NCBI GenBank assembly: GCA_030620005.1
Contig: JAUXAJ010000116.1
Location: 1-13,986 of the forward strand
DNA from: Promethearchaeota archaeon
Lineage (GTDB): Archaea; Asgardarchaeota; Lokiarchaeia; Sigynarchaeales; SOKP01
DNA length: 13,986 bases
Reading direction: 5' to 3'
In this document: one piece after another, positions 1 to 6,385 of the stretch
Numbering within the stretch: the first letter of the stretch is position 1
Layout of the letters: each line of letters begins with the position of its first letter
Notes under the pieces: model-generated
What the model saw: the letters and a program-made list of their open reading frames with translations, nothing else
The model's database searches: none
Told to the model about the DNA's origin: nothing
Translations under genes and position numbers: made by a program

Positions 1-129
1 AGCGCTGGGTCGGACATAAGTGAAGATTTATTAAAAAAATATATAAATCAAATGATTAAAGCTAATGGACCAATTGAATATGACCCTAAAAATGAAACTG
101 TAACTCTAAAAAAGGAGGTTGATATCTAA
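1..129 (+). CDS. C-terminal end of an unidentified protein (partial)
   Basis: Frame 1 is open from the window edge to a TAA at 127-129 and encodes 42 residues starting SAGSDISEDLLKKYINQ and ending TLKKEVDI. The first part should be an amphipathic helix and the end a short beta strand. The family is not recognised from this tail. Its last codons contain AAGGAGGTT (112-120), a strong Shine-Dalgarno sequence, and its stop overlaps the ATG of a 10-codon ORF (TAATG), the usual arrangement of translationally coupled archaeal genes. The gene is real by codon pattern and by this coupling; its function is unknown. Confidence 0.6.
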   Translation, partial: SAGSDISEDLLKKYINQMIKANGPIEYDPKNETVTLKKEVDI

Positions 130-161
130 TGGTAAAAGAGAAGAAAAGCAGAAAAATATAA
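112..161 (+). other. Strong Shine-Dalgarno site and 10-codon ORF
   Basis: AAGGAGGTT at 112-120 lies 8 nt before an ATG at 129-131 that opens MVKEKKSRKI and stops at 159-161. The ribosome site is the best in the window, yet the ORF it serves has only 10 lysine-rich codons. Either a longer downstream gene has been lost here, or this is a real micro-ORF. No longer frame continues after the stop. Confidence 0.4.
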
Positions 162-184
162 GAGAAGAAAAGCAGAAAAATATA
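137..184 (+). repeat. Exact 24-bp tandem duplication
   Basis: The 24 bases at 137-160 are repeated without mismatch at 161-184. The unit begins AGAGAAGAAAAGCAG and ends AAAAATATA. It overlaps the end of the 10-codon ORF. Removing one copy does not restore a longer reading frame. It looks like recent slippage or duplication in non-coding or decayed DNA. Confidence 0.85.
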
Positions 185-189
185 AAATA

Positions 190-466
190 AAAAGGAAAAA
201 GCATTTTCCACCTATGTTTGAATATTTGAACAATGACCCCAAAACTCCTCGAGCGGCGTTATTTGAAGTTTTTTAAATTTAAAAGAGCGGTCTTTCACCT
301 CGAGCTCGTCAATTGAATTAATCTCGACGTATTGTTGGATGTTACTTGTTGGAATGTTAAAAGCCAGATATTTACTTTATCTAAATAACTTACCATCCAC
401 ATATATATTGGTCTTGCCACCTTCTAGCTTGAGCTTTAGAAACTCGTTTATCTCGAATTCTCTCAT
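190..466 (-). pseudogene. Decayed N-terminal domain of a Lokiarchaeal-type LRR protein
   Basis: Read on the minus strand from ATG 466-464, the frame gives MREFEINEFLKLKLEGG, then KTNIYVDGKLFR, a TAA (379-377), then SKYLAFNIPTSNIQQYVEI, NSIDE and EEFWGHCSNIQT, followed by a TAG (214-212) and VEN. From memory, this matches the N-terminal domain of a large LRR family in Lokiarchaeal genomes (pattern GKTNIYV..LFxQCKFLxxNIP, SIDEAAEKLD, EFWGHCSNLQxW). The first stop stands where Gln is expected and the second where Trp is expected; beyond it the frame no longer resembles the family. It lies just downstream, on the same strand, of an intact LRR gene. I infer a pseudogene, most of which has been lost. 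Confidence 0.65.
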
Positions 467-542
467 TTTACTTTATTAACTTTAAATTCTTTCATTTTTT
501 CAGTCACGCTTTATTTTTGTCTCTAATGATCTATTCAAATTA

Positions 543-704
543 CTATTTAAACCTTGATTGTTCTTTCAAAACAAAAACAGTAAGAGTCGTTAAAATTAAT
601 TTTAATACATTTTCGCCTTGTATCTTAACTCCGTTTTTGTACACCCTAAGTATCTTAATGGACGGAATGTTTTTGCCTTCAACTATCACATGGTCTTCAC
701 TCAT
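543..704 (-). CDS. Hypothetical 53-residue protein
   Basis: An ORF from ATG 704-702 to TAG 545-543 begins 15 nt after the LRR gene stop on the same strand, so it could be co-transcribed with it. The protein starts MSEDHVIVEGKNIPSIKI and continues LRVYKNGVKIQGENV, an alternating pattern that suggests a small beta-rich domain, then a hydrophobic stretch LKLILTTLTVFVLK and a basic tail. The leader has no clear Shine-Dalgarno site. I do not recognise a family. It may equally be a piece of the decayed LRR locus that lies downstream. Coding potential rests on composition and operon-like position only. Confidence 0.35.
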   Translation of the reverse strand: MSEDHVIVEGKNIPSIKILRVYKNGVKIQGENVLKLILTTLTVFVLKEQSRFK

Positions 705-719
705 CTCGACATCATCTTT

Positions 720-2102
720 TTATTTTTCTTGTTGACAATACTTCACGAATTTTTGAGTCATTTTTTTACCTTTCATTTTCCTAACTTGGTCTATTATCAA
801 TGGAGGCATTTGATTATTATTGAAATATAAATCTTTTAGGTTGGTCAGATTCTCCAAGCCCTCGATCTTAGAAACTTTATTAAAGTTTAGACGTAATACA
901 ATGAGGTTAATCAGATTTCCCAAACCCTTGATCTCAGAAATTTGATTATGGCTAAGATCTAAATATCTTAAGTTTGTCAGTGAATCCAAGCCCTCGATCT
1001 CAGAAATTTGATTCTTACCAAGAAATAACTCTTCTAGATTAGTCAGTTTCCACAAGCCCTTGATCTCAGAAATTTGGTTCCCATTAAGATATAAATGTCT
1101 TAGCTCTATCAAGTCGTTCAAGCCTATAATTTGGTTAATGTCCAAAATACCTAAACCTTCCAGGTGGAGTCCGGCATATTTAGTAAGATGGTATTTCTTA
1201 CCTTTATATCTCACGAAATATTTTAAGTATGGATTATTATATCTTCTCGGGTGGAGTAATTTTTCTCCTCTTCTCTCCCTCTCTTTTTTTTCTTCATCGC
1301 TTTCATTGCGACTTCCTTCTATAATCTGAATTGAATAAGGAAGTTCCTTCAGCTTATTATCTAATAACTGCAGTTCTGTAAGCTTTGGAATGTACATTAT
1401 TGCCTTTGGAAGTGTCGTGAATTTGTTATCCTCCAAATTAAGGTGCCACAGTGATTCTAAGTTTGATATAGAATCCGGGAGGGTGGTTAGGTCATTACAA
1501 TCTAAATCAAGCTGTGTTAGCGATGTAAGATTACCAATTGAGTCTGGAATTTTCGATAACTGGTTAGATCCTAGATGTAAGAATTCGAGCGATGTTAAAT
1601 TTCCTATTGAATCAGGAAGGACCGTTATTTTATTCCATATCAAGTCTAATTCTACGAGAGAAGAACTGAAACTTCCTATCGTTTCTGGAAGAACCGTTAT
1701 CTTATTACCGTCCATTTTTAGGGCTCGAAGTGATGGTAGGTTTATTATTGACTCGGGAATGGTCGAAAAACGATTGTAGCTTAAAACAAGGGTTTTGAGC
1801 GATTCCAAATTTTTTATTGAATACGGGAGGGTGGATAGCTCGTGAGCTCTTAAAAGTAATCTTTCGAGATGACAGAGTTTTCCAATGGAATCCGGGAGAG
1901 CAAGTAACCTTTGATGATCCAGCATGTGTGCACCTAAACTTAATCCTATTACATTTCCACCTTGCATCTCGACTGCAAACAAGTTATCTCTAATTGAATT
2001 AACTTTAAGAAAGGTTTTGTTGAACAATTTTTCTAAATCCTCTAAAGCAGATTCTTCTTCGGGAAACACGTAATATTTTCTTGGTATTTTTCTAAAATCC
2101 AT
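720..2102 (-). CDS. Leucine-rich-repeat protein with two repeat classes
   Basis: A 460-residue intracellular LRR protein, presumably a protein-protein interaction scaffold; no signal peptide or membrane segment is visible. After a short N-terminal domain (residues 1-60) comes a set of about eight 23-residue repeats (about 65-260) with the motif LPDSIGNLxSLxxLxLxxN, as in plant intracellular Ras-group LRRs. A charged, repeat-free insert follows (about 262-325, rich in E, K, R and Y), then about five 22-residue repeats of the SDS22 type with NQISEIxGL (about 325-435), and a basic cap. The frame is open upstream to ATG 2162, but I prefer ATG 2102 because GGTGAT lies 5 nt before it and the extra 20 residues come from A-rich DNA. 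The partner is unknown. LRR fragments on either side suggest an expanding and decaying family. Confidence 0.85.
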   Translation of the reverse strand: MDFRKIPRKYYVFPEEESALEDLEKLFNKTFLKVNSIRDNLFAVEMQGGNVIGLSLGAHMLDHQRLLALPDSIGKLCHLERLLLRAHELSTLPYSIKNLESLKTLVLSYNRFSTIPESIINLPSLRALKMDGNKITVLPETIGSFSSSLVELDLIWNKITVLPDSIGNLTSLEFLHLGSNQLSKIPDSIGNLTSLTQLDLDCNDLTTLPDSISNLESLWHLNLEDNKFTTLPKAIMYIPKLTELQLLDNKLKELPYSIQIIEGSRNESDEEKKERERRGEKLLHPRRYNNPYLKYFVRYKGKKYHLTKYAGLHLEGLGILDINQIIGLNDLIELRHLYLNGNQISEIKGLWKLTNLEELFLGKNQISEIEGLDSLTNLRYLDLSHNQISEIKGLGNLINLIVLRLNFNKVSKIEGLENLTNLKDLYFNNNQMPPLIIDQVRKMKGKKMTQKFVKYCQQEK

Positions 2103-2203
2103 CCTTATATCACCATTCTTCAATTTAAAATTATTGCATTTTTTTTTATCTTTAATATTCATTTAAATTCTTACTTGTCTTCAATAAGATTTATTCTTTA
2201 GCC

Positions 2204-2211
2204 TATTTAAA
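2204..2211 (-). promoter_or_regulatory. TATA box for the LRR gene
   Basis: On the minus strand the octamer reads TTTAAATA, the archaeal TATA consensus. It lies about 100 nt before the preferred start at 2102 and 42 nt before the alternative ATG at 2162. Transcription would begin near 2180, giving a leader of roughly 75 nt for the preferred start. Confidence 0.45.
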
Positions 2212-2632
2212 TTAATATGAAAAATAAAAGGATAAAAAAAAAAATAAATTAAATTAAAAGAAAAAATTAGAAAGTTATAGCCTCAGTTTCAACGGAACGG
2301 TTTTTTGTTTAAATAGCTCTAGGTTGTAGTTTCAAAGAAAGTAGGCAATGACTGTTTTTCTAAGATAATATAACCATGTTTGCAAATTTTTTTTTTTTAA
2401 AAATGCTATTAGGAGCTTTTTTCTACTAATTTTAATAACTTAATAATAAGAACTTTCACTAAAAGCTTTATCTTCATGGATTCCTTGAGGAGATGAAATA
2501 AATATCTTCTAAGGGATATTTCTATGAATTTGACGGTGGAATTAAACATCTAATTGATATTTTTATTGTTTTTTATTAAAGATTTTTGAGAACATGACTC
2601 CAATTAAAATAAAATTGTCATGAAACCAAAGG
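2212..2632. other. Intergenic region without a supported gene
   Basis: An AT-rich spacer between the divergent LRR and Lrp-type genes. It contains a run of T at about 2385-2398 and several short frames, none with a start, ribosome site and recognisable product. A frame near 2510-2570 reads FYEFDGGIKHLIDI, which faintly recalls a GyrB segment but is too short to call. The regulatory sites of the Lrp-type gene begin at 2633. Confidence 0.5.
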
Positions 2633-2640
2633 TTTAAATA
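2633..2640 (+). promoter_or_regulatory. TATA box of the first Lrp-type gene
   Basis: CCAAAGG followed by TTTAAATA fits an archaeal BRE plus TATA box. Transcription would begin near 2663-2667, at the edge of the inverted element at 2666-2693, leaving a leader of about 90 nt. The same octamer occurs at 3908-3915 with the same relation to a similar element, which supports both. Confidence 0.55.
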
Positions 2641-2665
2641 CTAGTTATGAATATATTATTATTAA

Positions 2666-2693
2666 CGATATCGGAATATAGAGATATGCCGAT
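2666..2693 (+). promoter_or_regulatory. Candidate operator of the first Lrp-type gene
   Basis: The element reads CGATATCGG at 2666-2674 and GAGATATGCCGAT at 2681-2693. ATCGG and CCGAT form an inverted repeat, and GATATGCC recurs, reversed, in the element upstream of the paralogous gene (3945-3963). It begins 26 nt after the TATA box, where a bound repressor would block polymerase. Lrp/AsnC proteins commonly bind their own promoters, so autoregulation is the natural inference. Confidence 0.5.
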
Positions 2694-2753
2694 GTAAAAA
2701 TATATTGTTTTACTTAAAAATAAAAAAGGTGTGATATTATTCAGGCTTTAAGA

Positions 2754-3239
2754 ATGGATGATATAGATAAGCTGATTGTAGGATTAATTCAAAAGGACCC
2801 CGGTCTCACGCACACACAAATCGCTTCTAGAGTAAATCGTTCTCAACCAACCGTGGGAATGAGAATTAAAAAGCTTGAGGATTCAGGAATTTTAAAATTT
2901 CAGGCTGGAATAAATCTTAAAGCTACTGACTTATCTTTCGCTAATGTAGAAATACAAACAAACAATCCAACGGAAATTCTAAAAGTAGTAAACAATTGCC
3001 CGTTCATGTTAAACGCCTTCAGATTGAGCGGAACATCAAACATTTACATTTTCATGGCAAGTTTTTCGCTCCAAAATTTAGATAAAATTGTAAATTACCA
3101 TTTTAGGAGTAGTCCAGATGTAATGAATGTAAAAATCAAAATAGTTACTGAAGTACTGAAGGATTATGTTTTACCTTTAGAATTAAATTTTAACAATTGT
3201 TCGTGTGATATAAACGATCATTGTTTAGAAGAAATTTAG
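2754..3239 (+). CDS. Lrp/AsnC-type regulator with a Cys-rich tail
   Basis: A 161-residue DNA-binding regulator. Residues 2-55 are the winged helix-turn-helix of the family (IDKLIVGLIQKDPGLTH, then the recognition helix around SQPTVGMRIKKLEDSG). Residues 60-140 form a RAM/ACT-like effector domain with CPFMLNAFRLSGTSNI at 82-97. The C-terminus is unusual: C149, C151 and C157 follow the ACT-like fold, and C82 is conserved in the paralog, suggesting a metal or thiol sensor rather than an amino-acid sensor. The 4210-4695 gene encodes a close paralog. The start is uncertain: AAGGTG at 2727-2732 is too far from ATG 2754 but suits an in-frame ATT at 2736, and the paralog's N-terminus is about six residues longer. 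Confidence 0.85.
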   Translation: MDDIDKLIVGLIQKDPGLTHTQIASRVNRSQPTVGMRIKKLEDSGILKFQAGINLKATDLSFANVEIQTNNPTEILKVVNNCPFMLNAFRLSGTSNIYIFMASFSLQNLDKIVNYHFRSSPDVMNVKIKIVTEVLKDYVLPLELNFNNCSCDINDHCLEEI

Positions 3240-3258
3240 ATGTTTTTTTTTCATCTCT

Positions 3259-3516
3259 TTAATGTTTATTAAATTCTCTTAAGTACAATTTCATGAAATA
3301 ACGTTGGCAATGACAGTAATATAACTTCTGTTCCCGAGTTAAATTTGAGCAATTTATCAATATGGATTGAATTTTTCTCAGAATTAACAGGCTGTCTTTT
3401 GCCTTCTTAACGGTTCCTTGATTTACATTAAGAAAAGTATTATTATCAAGTTCATCTTCATATTGTAGATAATTATTATTCAATTTGATTTCCCCATCAA
3501 TAAATTGTGAACTCAT
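3259..3516 (-). CDS. Hypothetical 85-residue protein
   Basis: An ORF convergent with the first Lrp-type gene; the two stops are about 19 bp apart. It begins MSSQFIDGEIKLNNNYLQ, has an Asn- and acid-rich N-terminal half, then a probable helix (VKKAKDSLLILRKIQSILI, about 37-55) and a basic, Cys-containing end (NLTREQKLYYCHCQRYFMK, 58-76). No signal peptide or membrane segment is evident. The CHC pair could bind metal, like the Cys-rich tails of the neighbouring regulators, but that is speculation. The family is not recognised. Length, composition and position between two related genes make it plausible, not certain. Confidence 0.45.
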   Translation of the reverse strand: MSSQFIDGEIKLNNNYLQYEDELDNNTFLNVNQGTVKKAKDSLLILRKIQSILINCSNLTREQKLYYCHCQRYFMKLYLREFNKH

Positions 3517-3907
3517 GATTTCATACCGCTTTTTTAGACATGTATGTATTACTCCAATAATGCTTGAGAAATACGTAGATATTTTATGAAAAATATAAAA
3601 TCATGTCTTTTAAAATTAAATAATACGTGGAAGATATGAGATGAATGAACTACTACTGCCTAAGATTAAAAATTTTTGGGGATTCATTTTTAATTCTGAA
3701 TAATTTCTACATTGTCAACTCTATTAAACTATAAATTTAAAATAGCATGGCTATAATTTAAATCTAGAGATTACAAAAACTAAGATAAAACCATTCTTAT
3801 TCAAAATAAAAGTCGAATATCTTATTTTTTTTAACAAATAATTGAATTTTATCAATTAATTTCATGTAAATCCATTTTTTGATAAAATTTTTTTAAGAAT
3901 GAAAAAA
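3517..3907. other. Intergenic region without a supported gene
   Basis: Very AT-rich DNA. The only start-to-stop frame of note is a 20-codon ORF at 3641-3703 (MNELLLPKIKNFWGFI...), preceded by GAAGATATGAG; it is too short to support. The stretch TGAACTACTACTGCCTAA (3647-3664) is nearly identical to one in the hairpin at 8500-8516. Confidence 0.4.
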
Positions 3908-3915
3908 TTTAAATA
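3908..3915 (+). promoter_or_regulatory. TATA box of the small ORF and second Lrp-type gene
   Basis: TTTAAATA preceded by an A-rich BRE-like stretch (GAAAAAA). Predicted transcription start is near 3938-3942, just before the repeat element at 3945. It mirrors the layout at 2633-2693. Confidence 0.5.
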
Positions 3916-3944
3916 TGCATTGCGTTATTTATTATTTGTATTAA

Positions 3945-3963
3945 GGCATATCGTCATATCGCC
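3945..3963 (+). promoter_or_regulatory. Candidate operator of the second Lrp-type gene
   Basis: GGCATATCGTCATATCGCC holds two direct copies of CATATCG spaced by one base, flanked by GGC and GCC. Reversed, it contains GATATG twice and GATATGCC once, the core also present at 2683-2690. It starts 29 nt after the TATA box. The shared core suggests that one or both Lrp-type proteins bind both promoters. Confidence 0.5.
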
Positions 3964-4030
3964 ATAAATTTATTAGAAAAATTTTTTTAAGAAAATACAA
4001 TAATAAAAAATAATTCGGGATAAAACAAAC

Positions 4031-4171
4031 ATGAGCATGATAATGAAGGATTCACACAACTACTCTAAAGCTAAGGAATTAAAAGAATTAGATGACGACG
4101 AAAAAACTAAAGCAATGGATATATTAAATGATGAATTTAGTAATAAAAAAAGAGTAAAAAGCAAAAAATAA
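4031..4171 (+). CDS. Small charged protein upstream of the Lrp-type gene
   Basis: A 46-residue ORF from ATG 4031 to TAA 4171. It starts MSMIMKDSHNYSKAKELKE and ends RVKSKK; it is strongly charged, with a probable helix over residues 11-38 and a basic tail. It lies between the predicted promoter (3908) and the second Lrp-type gene, whose start is about 39 nt after its stop, so both are probably on one transcript. I do not recognise a family. It could be a small partner of the regulator or an adaptor peptide; nothing in the sequence tells which. Confidence 0.45.
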   Translation: MSMIMKDSHNYSKAKELKELDDDEKTKAMDILNDEFSNKKRVKSKK

Positions 4172-4209
4172 CCATAATTGGCATTGAAAGATGGATGTGA
4201 TTGAGTAAG

Positions 4210-4695
4210 ATGGAAGAGCTTTTTTTGGACGAAATAGATCGTAGGATTGTTCAAATAATTCAAAAAGATCCTAATCTCACGCATTCTAAAATTGCCATGA
4301 AAGTCAAACGTTCCCAACCTACAGTAGGAATGAGGATTAAAAGGCTCGAAGAATCTGGGTTATTAAAATATCAAGCCGGGATTAATGTAAAAGATTCCGG
4401 CATGCATTTTGCCCAAGTCGGAATTCAGACAAATAATCCCAACAGAATATTAGAAATTGCAAATAGCTGTCCATTCATGCTTAATGCATTTAGATTATCT
4501 GGAACTTCAAATATTAGTGTCTTATTAACAAGTTTTTCCCTTAAAGATTTAGATAATGTAGTAAATTTCCATTTTAGAAGTAATCCAGATATAATAAAGG
4601 TCAACATGGAAATTATTACTGAAATATTAAAGGATTTTGTCTTACCAATGGAATTTGGTTTTCATTGCGGATGTCATGTAGAAGATCAGGGTTGA
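4210..4695 (+). CDS. Lrp/AsnC-type regulator with a Cys-rich tail (paralog)
   Basis: A 161-residue paralog of the 2754-3239 product, alike over its whole length. The winged helix-turn-helix spans about residues 8-60 (EIDRRIVQIIQKDPNLTH, SQPTVGMRIKRLEESG) and the RAM/ACT-like domain about 65-147, with CPFMLNAFRLSGTSNI at 87-102. The tail is HCGCH (152-156), so a CxC pair is kept in both paralogs although the rest of the tail has diverged, which argues for a functional thiol or metal site. I chose ATG 4210 because GTGAT (4197-4201) sits 8 nt upstream; an in-frame TTG at 4201 is possible. Probably co-transcribed with the 46-residue ORF and autoregulated through 3945-3963. Confidence 0.85.
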   Translation: MEELFLDEIDRRIVQIIQKDPNLTHSKIAMKVKRSQPTVGMRIKRLEESGLLKYQAGINVKDSGMHFAQVGIQTNNPNRILEIANSCPFMLNAFRLSGTSNISVLLTSFSLKDLDNVVNFHFRSNPDIIKVNMEIITEILKDFVLPMEFGFHCGCHVEDQG

Positions 4696-4704
4696 CATCT
4701 TTTT

Positions 4705-4880
4705 TACTGGCATAAGTCCAACCTAATTTATCTGCAACCTCGTCAATCGATTCGATCTCGTCGTATTGCTCTACATTATCAATTGGAATGTTTAACATTA
4801 GAAATTTACATTATCTAAACAGCTTATCGTGAAGCCTAGCGCTTTTCAACCCTCGAGATATTTAAATTATCAATTGGTAT
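4705..4880 (-). pseudogene. Second decayed LRR N-terminal domain
   Basis: Minus-strand reading gives YLEG, a TGA, KALGFT, then DKLFR, TAA, CKFLMLNIPIDNVEQYDEI, ESIDEVADKLGWTY. This is the same domain as at 190-466 and aligns with it codon by codon around KLFR-stop-(C/S)K(F/Y)L. It has stops, a small deletion just before DKLFR that shifts frame, and no continuation: similarity ends about 15 bp from the stop of the convergent Lrp-type gene. An ATG-initiated frame (MLNIPIDNV..., from 4798) exists but runs into the antisense of the Lrp-type gene and is unlikely to be a gene. In both fragments TAA replaces the Gln expected in LFxQCKFL. Confidence 0.65.
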
Positions 4881-5061
4881 TGCCTTACATTGCCGAAGAA
4901 TCTGGTTTTAAAATCTTTAAGAACATTGGATTATAGAAGCGACGAAATTTTATTCCGTATAGAAAAGGTATAAAACGAGGAAATTCTTTAAGAGAATTAA
5001 AAATGAGTAAAATCAAAAAAAATTAAAATTTACTCAATTTGAATATTAAATATTAATAGTT
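4881..5061 (+). other. Gene-free stretch with a broken reading frame
   Basis: No start-to-stop gene. One plus frame (4895-5026) reads EESGFKIFKNIGL, a TAG, KRRNFIPYRKGIKRGNSLRE, then LKMSKIKKN and TAA. It looks coding-like and basic, perhaps a remnant, but I do not recognise it. A candidate TATA (ACATATAAAA, about 5062-5071) for the next gene follows. Confidence 0.3.
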
Positions 5062-5094
5062 ACATATAAAAAACTCAGAATATTCGTGATAAAA

Positions 5095-5463
5095 ATGAAA
5101 ACTGATATTTATATTAAAAAAATCATAGAAGATACCGGTTTGAATAGAAAGGACATTCAGGAAATGGTAAAGGAAAAAAAAATGGAACTAAAAGGGCTAA
5201 TCTCGGAAGAAGGTGCATTATTTATAATTGCTAAAGAATTAAATGTAGATTTAAGTGAAGCGAATAAGGAAAGGGAATCAGGACGTTTATATGGTTATGA
5301 GGACCTCTCAGACACTGAATTAGCTGAAAGGGAATCGGAATGTTTAGAATATTCAGACACTGAAGAAGAAAACTTCTTAGAAAACTTTACAAAAACACCT
5401 AAAAAGTTAAAAGAAAAAATAGATTACAAAAAACTTCTTGATGAACAATATGACCGACACTAA
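5095..5463 (+). CDS. RPA-like helical-domain protein, possible antitoxin
   Basis: A 122-residue soluble protein. Residues 1-55 (KKIIEDTGLNRKDIQEMV, then EKKMELKGLISEEGALFII, AKELNVDL) match the small helical domain found at the N-terminus of archaeal replication protein A and some other archaeal proteins. The rest is acidic with a duplicated motif (LSDTELAERESE and YSDTEEENFLEN) and ends in a helix, EKIDYKKLLDEQYDRH. It has no OB fold, so it is not RPA itself. Its 3' end overlaps by 14 bp a frame beginning like a PIN toxin, and the acidic tail would suit an antitoxin. I prefer ATG 5095; a GTG at 5086 is in frame, but its GTGAT may be the ribosome site. Confidence 0.7.
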   Translation: MKTDIYIKKIIEDTGLNRKDIQEMVKEKKMELKGLISEEGALFIIAKELNVDLSEANKERESGRLYGYEDLSDTELAERESECLEYSDTEEENFLENFTKTPKKLKEKIDYKKLLDEQYDRH

Positions 5464-5670
5464 AATAATCGTGTATATAGATGCAAATATCTTTATAAAT
5501 AATGTATTATATGATCTTGAAGAAAATATAGAAGCTAGGAGTTCTAACAATTTTTTGCAAAAATTAGTAAATAATGAAATTCTCGGAATCATTAGAAAAA
5601 TTTGTAGAATAGGAAAAAATTAGGAGAAATTTTTTATCTAATTTTAAGCTAGCGTATCTTAATAATACTG
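5450..5670 (+). pseudogene. Truncated PIN-domain (VapC-like) toxin
   Basis: From ATG 5450 the frame reads MTDTKIIVYIDANIFINNV, the first strand and catalytic Asp of a PIN domain, then LQKLVNNEILGIIRKICR and stops at 5621-5623 after 57 codons; a full PIN domain needs about 130. An overlapping frame (from about 5580) continues as SESLEKFVE, a TAG, EKIRRNFLSNFKLAYLNN, the sort of helix expected later in such a protein. I infer an internal deletion or frameshift. A frame also opens at TTG 5438 and ATG 5441. The upstream gene overlaps it as antitoxin genes do, so this was probably a toxin-antitoxin pair whose toxin has been lost. Confidence 0.55.
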
Positions 5671-5688
5671 GTTAGCACTTTTCTTGGA

Positions 5689-6333
5689 TTAAAAACTTCT
5701 TTCAATCCACTCTTTAAATTTTATTTTTCTGAGCTGTTCTGCCCATAAAGCCTTTATATTAGGTTCTTGTGGTATTAATTGTTCCTTTTTTAAGAGGGTG
5801 TATAGCTTTCGAACAGCCTTATCAACTAAAATGTCATATATTTGACCTTTTTCCACGACTTCGCTTAAATTTTCGCTAATCTCTGTTTTAAGTTCCGTGA
5901 TAATTTTCATCCAATTTTTTGCAAATTCATGGACATAATTTTCCAATTCATTTGACTTCTTTAAATTTAGAATCGGGAATGTGAGTTCATATTTATCGTT
6001 TTTTAGTTTAATTAAATTATACCATTCTAAATTCATTAAGTGATTTTCTATCGTTTCTTTATTCCATTGGTAAAATATAGAACATTCGTGCTCTTCTTCT
6101 GATATTAATAATGGTTTTGGAGAAAAATTCAAGTTTTTGTAGATTTCCTCAATACTTTTAGGACCATCTGCAAGTCTTATTAATATTTCTCTTCTTACCT
6201 TGTTATCCAAGATCCATTCAATTTCGCCTTCGTCCCAGGGTTTGGAAGACGCAAAATCAAACCAAGGCTGAATCTCATCAACATTAATTTTTCCAACGAA
6301 GCGGTATTCGTTATACTTAGTATTTTCTTTCAT
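5689..6333 (-). CDS. Winged-helix (ArsR-like) transcription regulator
   Basis: A 214-residue protein. Residues about 40-120 form a winged helix: WILDNKVRREILIRLADG, PKSIEEIYKNLNFS, a recognition-helix region NKETIENHLMNLEWYNLI, then a wing KLKNDKYELTFPILNLK. The region between helices (about 73-90) is longer than in simple ArsR proteins. Residues 125-214 are mostly helical and charged, probably for dimerisation. H82 and C84 are present, but there is no obvious metal cluster. It lies 52 nt downstream of the thioredoxin-fold gene on the same strand; the gap holds an AT-rich TATA-like stretch, so it may be co-transcribed, separately promoted or both. The ligand is unknown. Confidence 0.75.
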   Translation of the reverse strand: MKENTKYNEYRFVGKINVDEIQPWFDFASSKPWDEGEIEWILDNKVRREILIRLADGPKSIEEIYKNLNFSPKPLLISEEEHECSIFYQWNKETIENHLMNLEWYNLIKLKNDKYELTFPILNLKKSNELENYVHEFAKNWMKIITELKTEISENLSEVVEKGQIYDILVDKAVRKLYTLLKKEQLIPQEPNIKALWAEQLRKIKFKEWIERSF

Positions 6334-6385
6334 CTGAAACTCTTGGTTAAAATTTTTAAAAAAATATAAATAATTATAGTTTTAT

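Noticed and set aside
1060..1779. Plus-strand frames of 89 and 129 residues inside the LRR gene
   Set aside because: They are the antisense of repetitive LRR codons; the minus-strand protein has clear repeats.
2500..2580. Frame reading FYEFDGGIKHLIDI, faintly like a GyrB segment
   Set aside because: Only about 15 residues, no flanking similarity, and stops close on both sides.
4616..4798. A 60-residue minus-strand frame starting MLNIPIDNV
   Set aside because: Its first half is the middle of the decayed LRR N-domain and its second half is the antisense of the Lrp-type gene. Treated as part of the pseudogene, not a gene.
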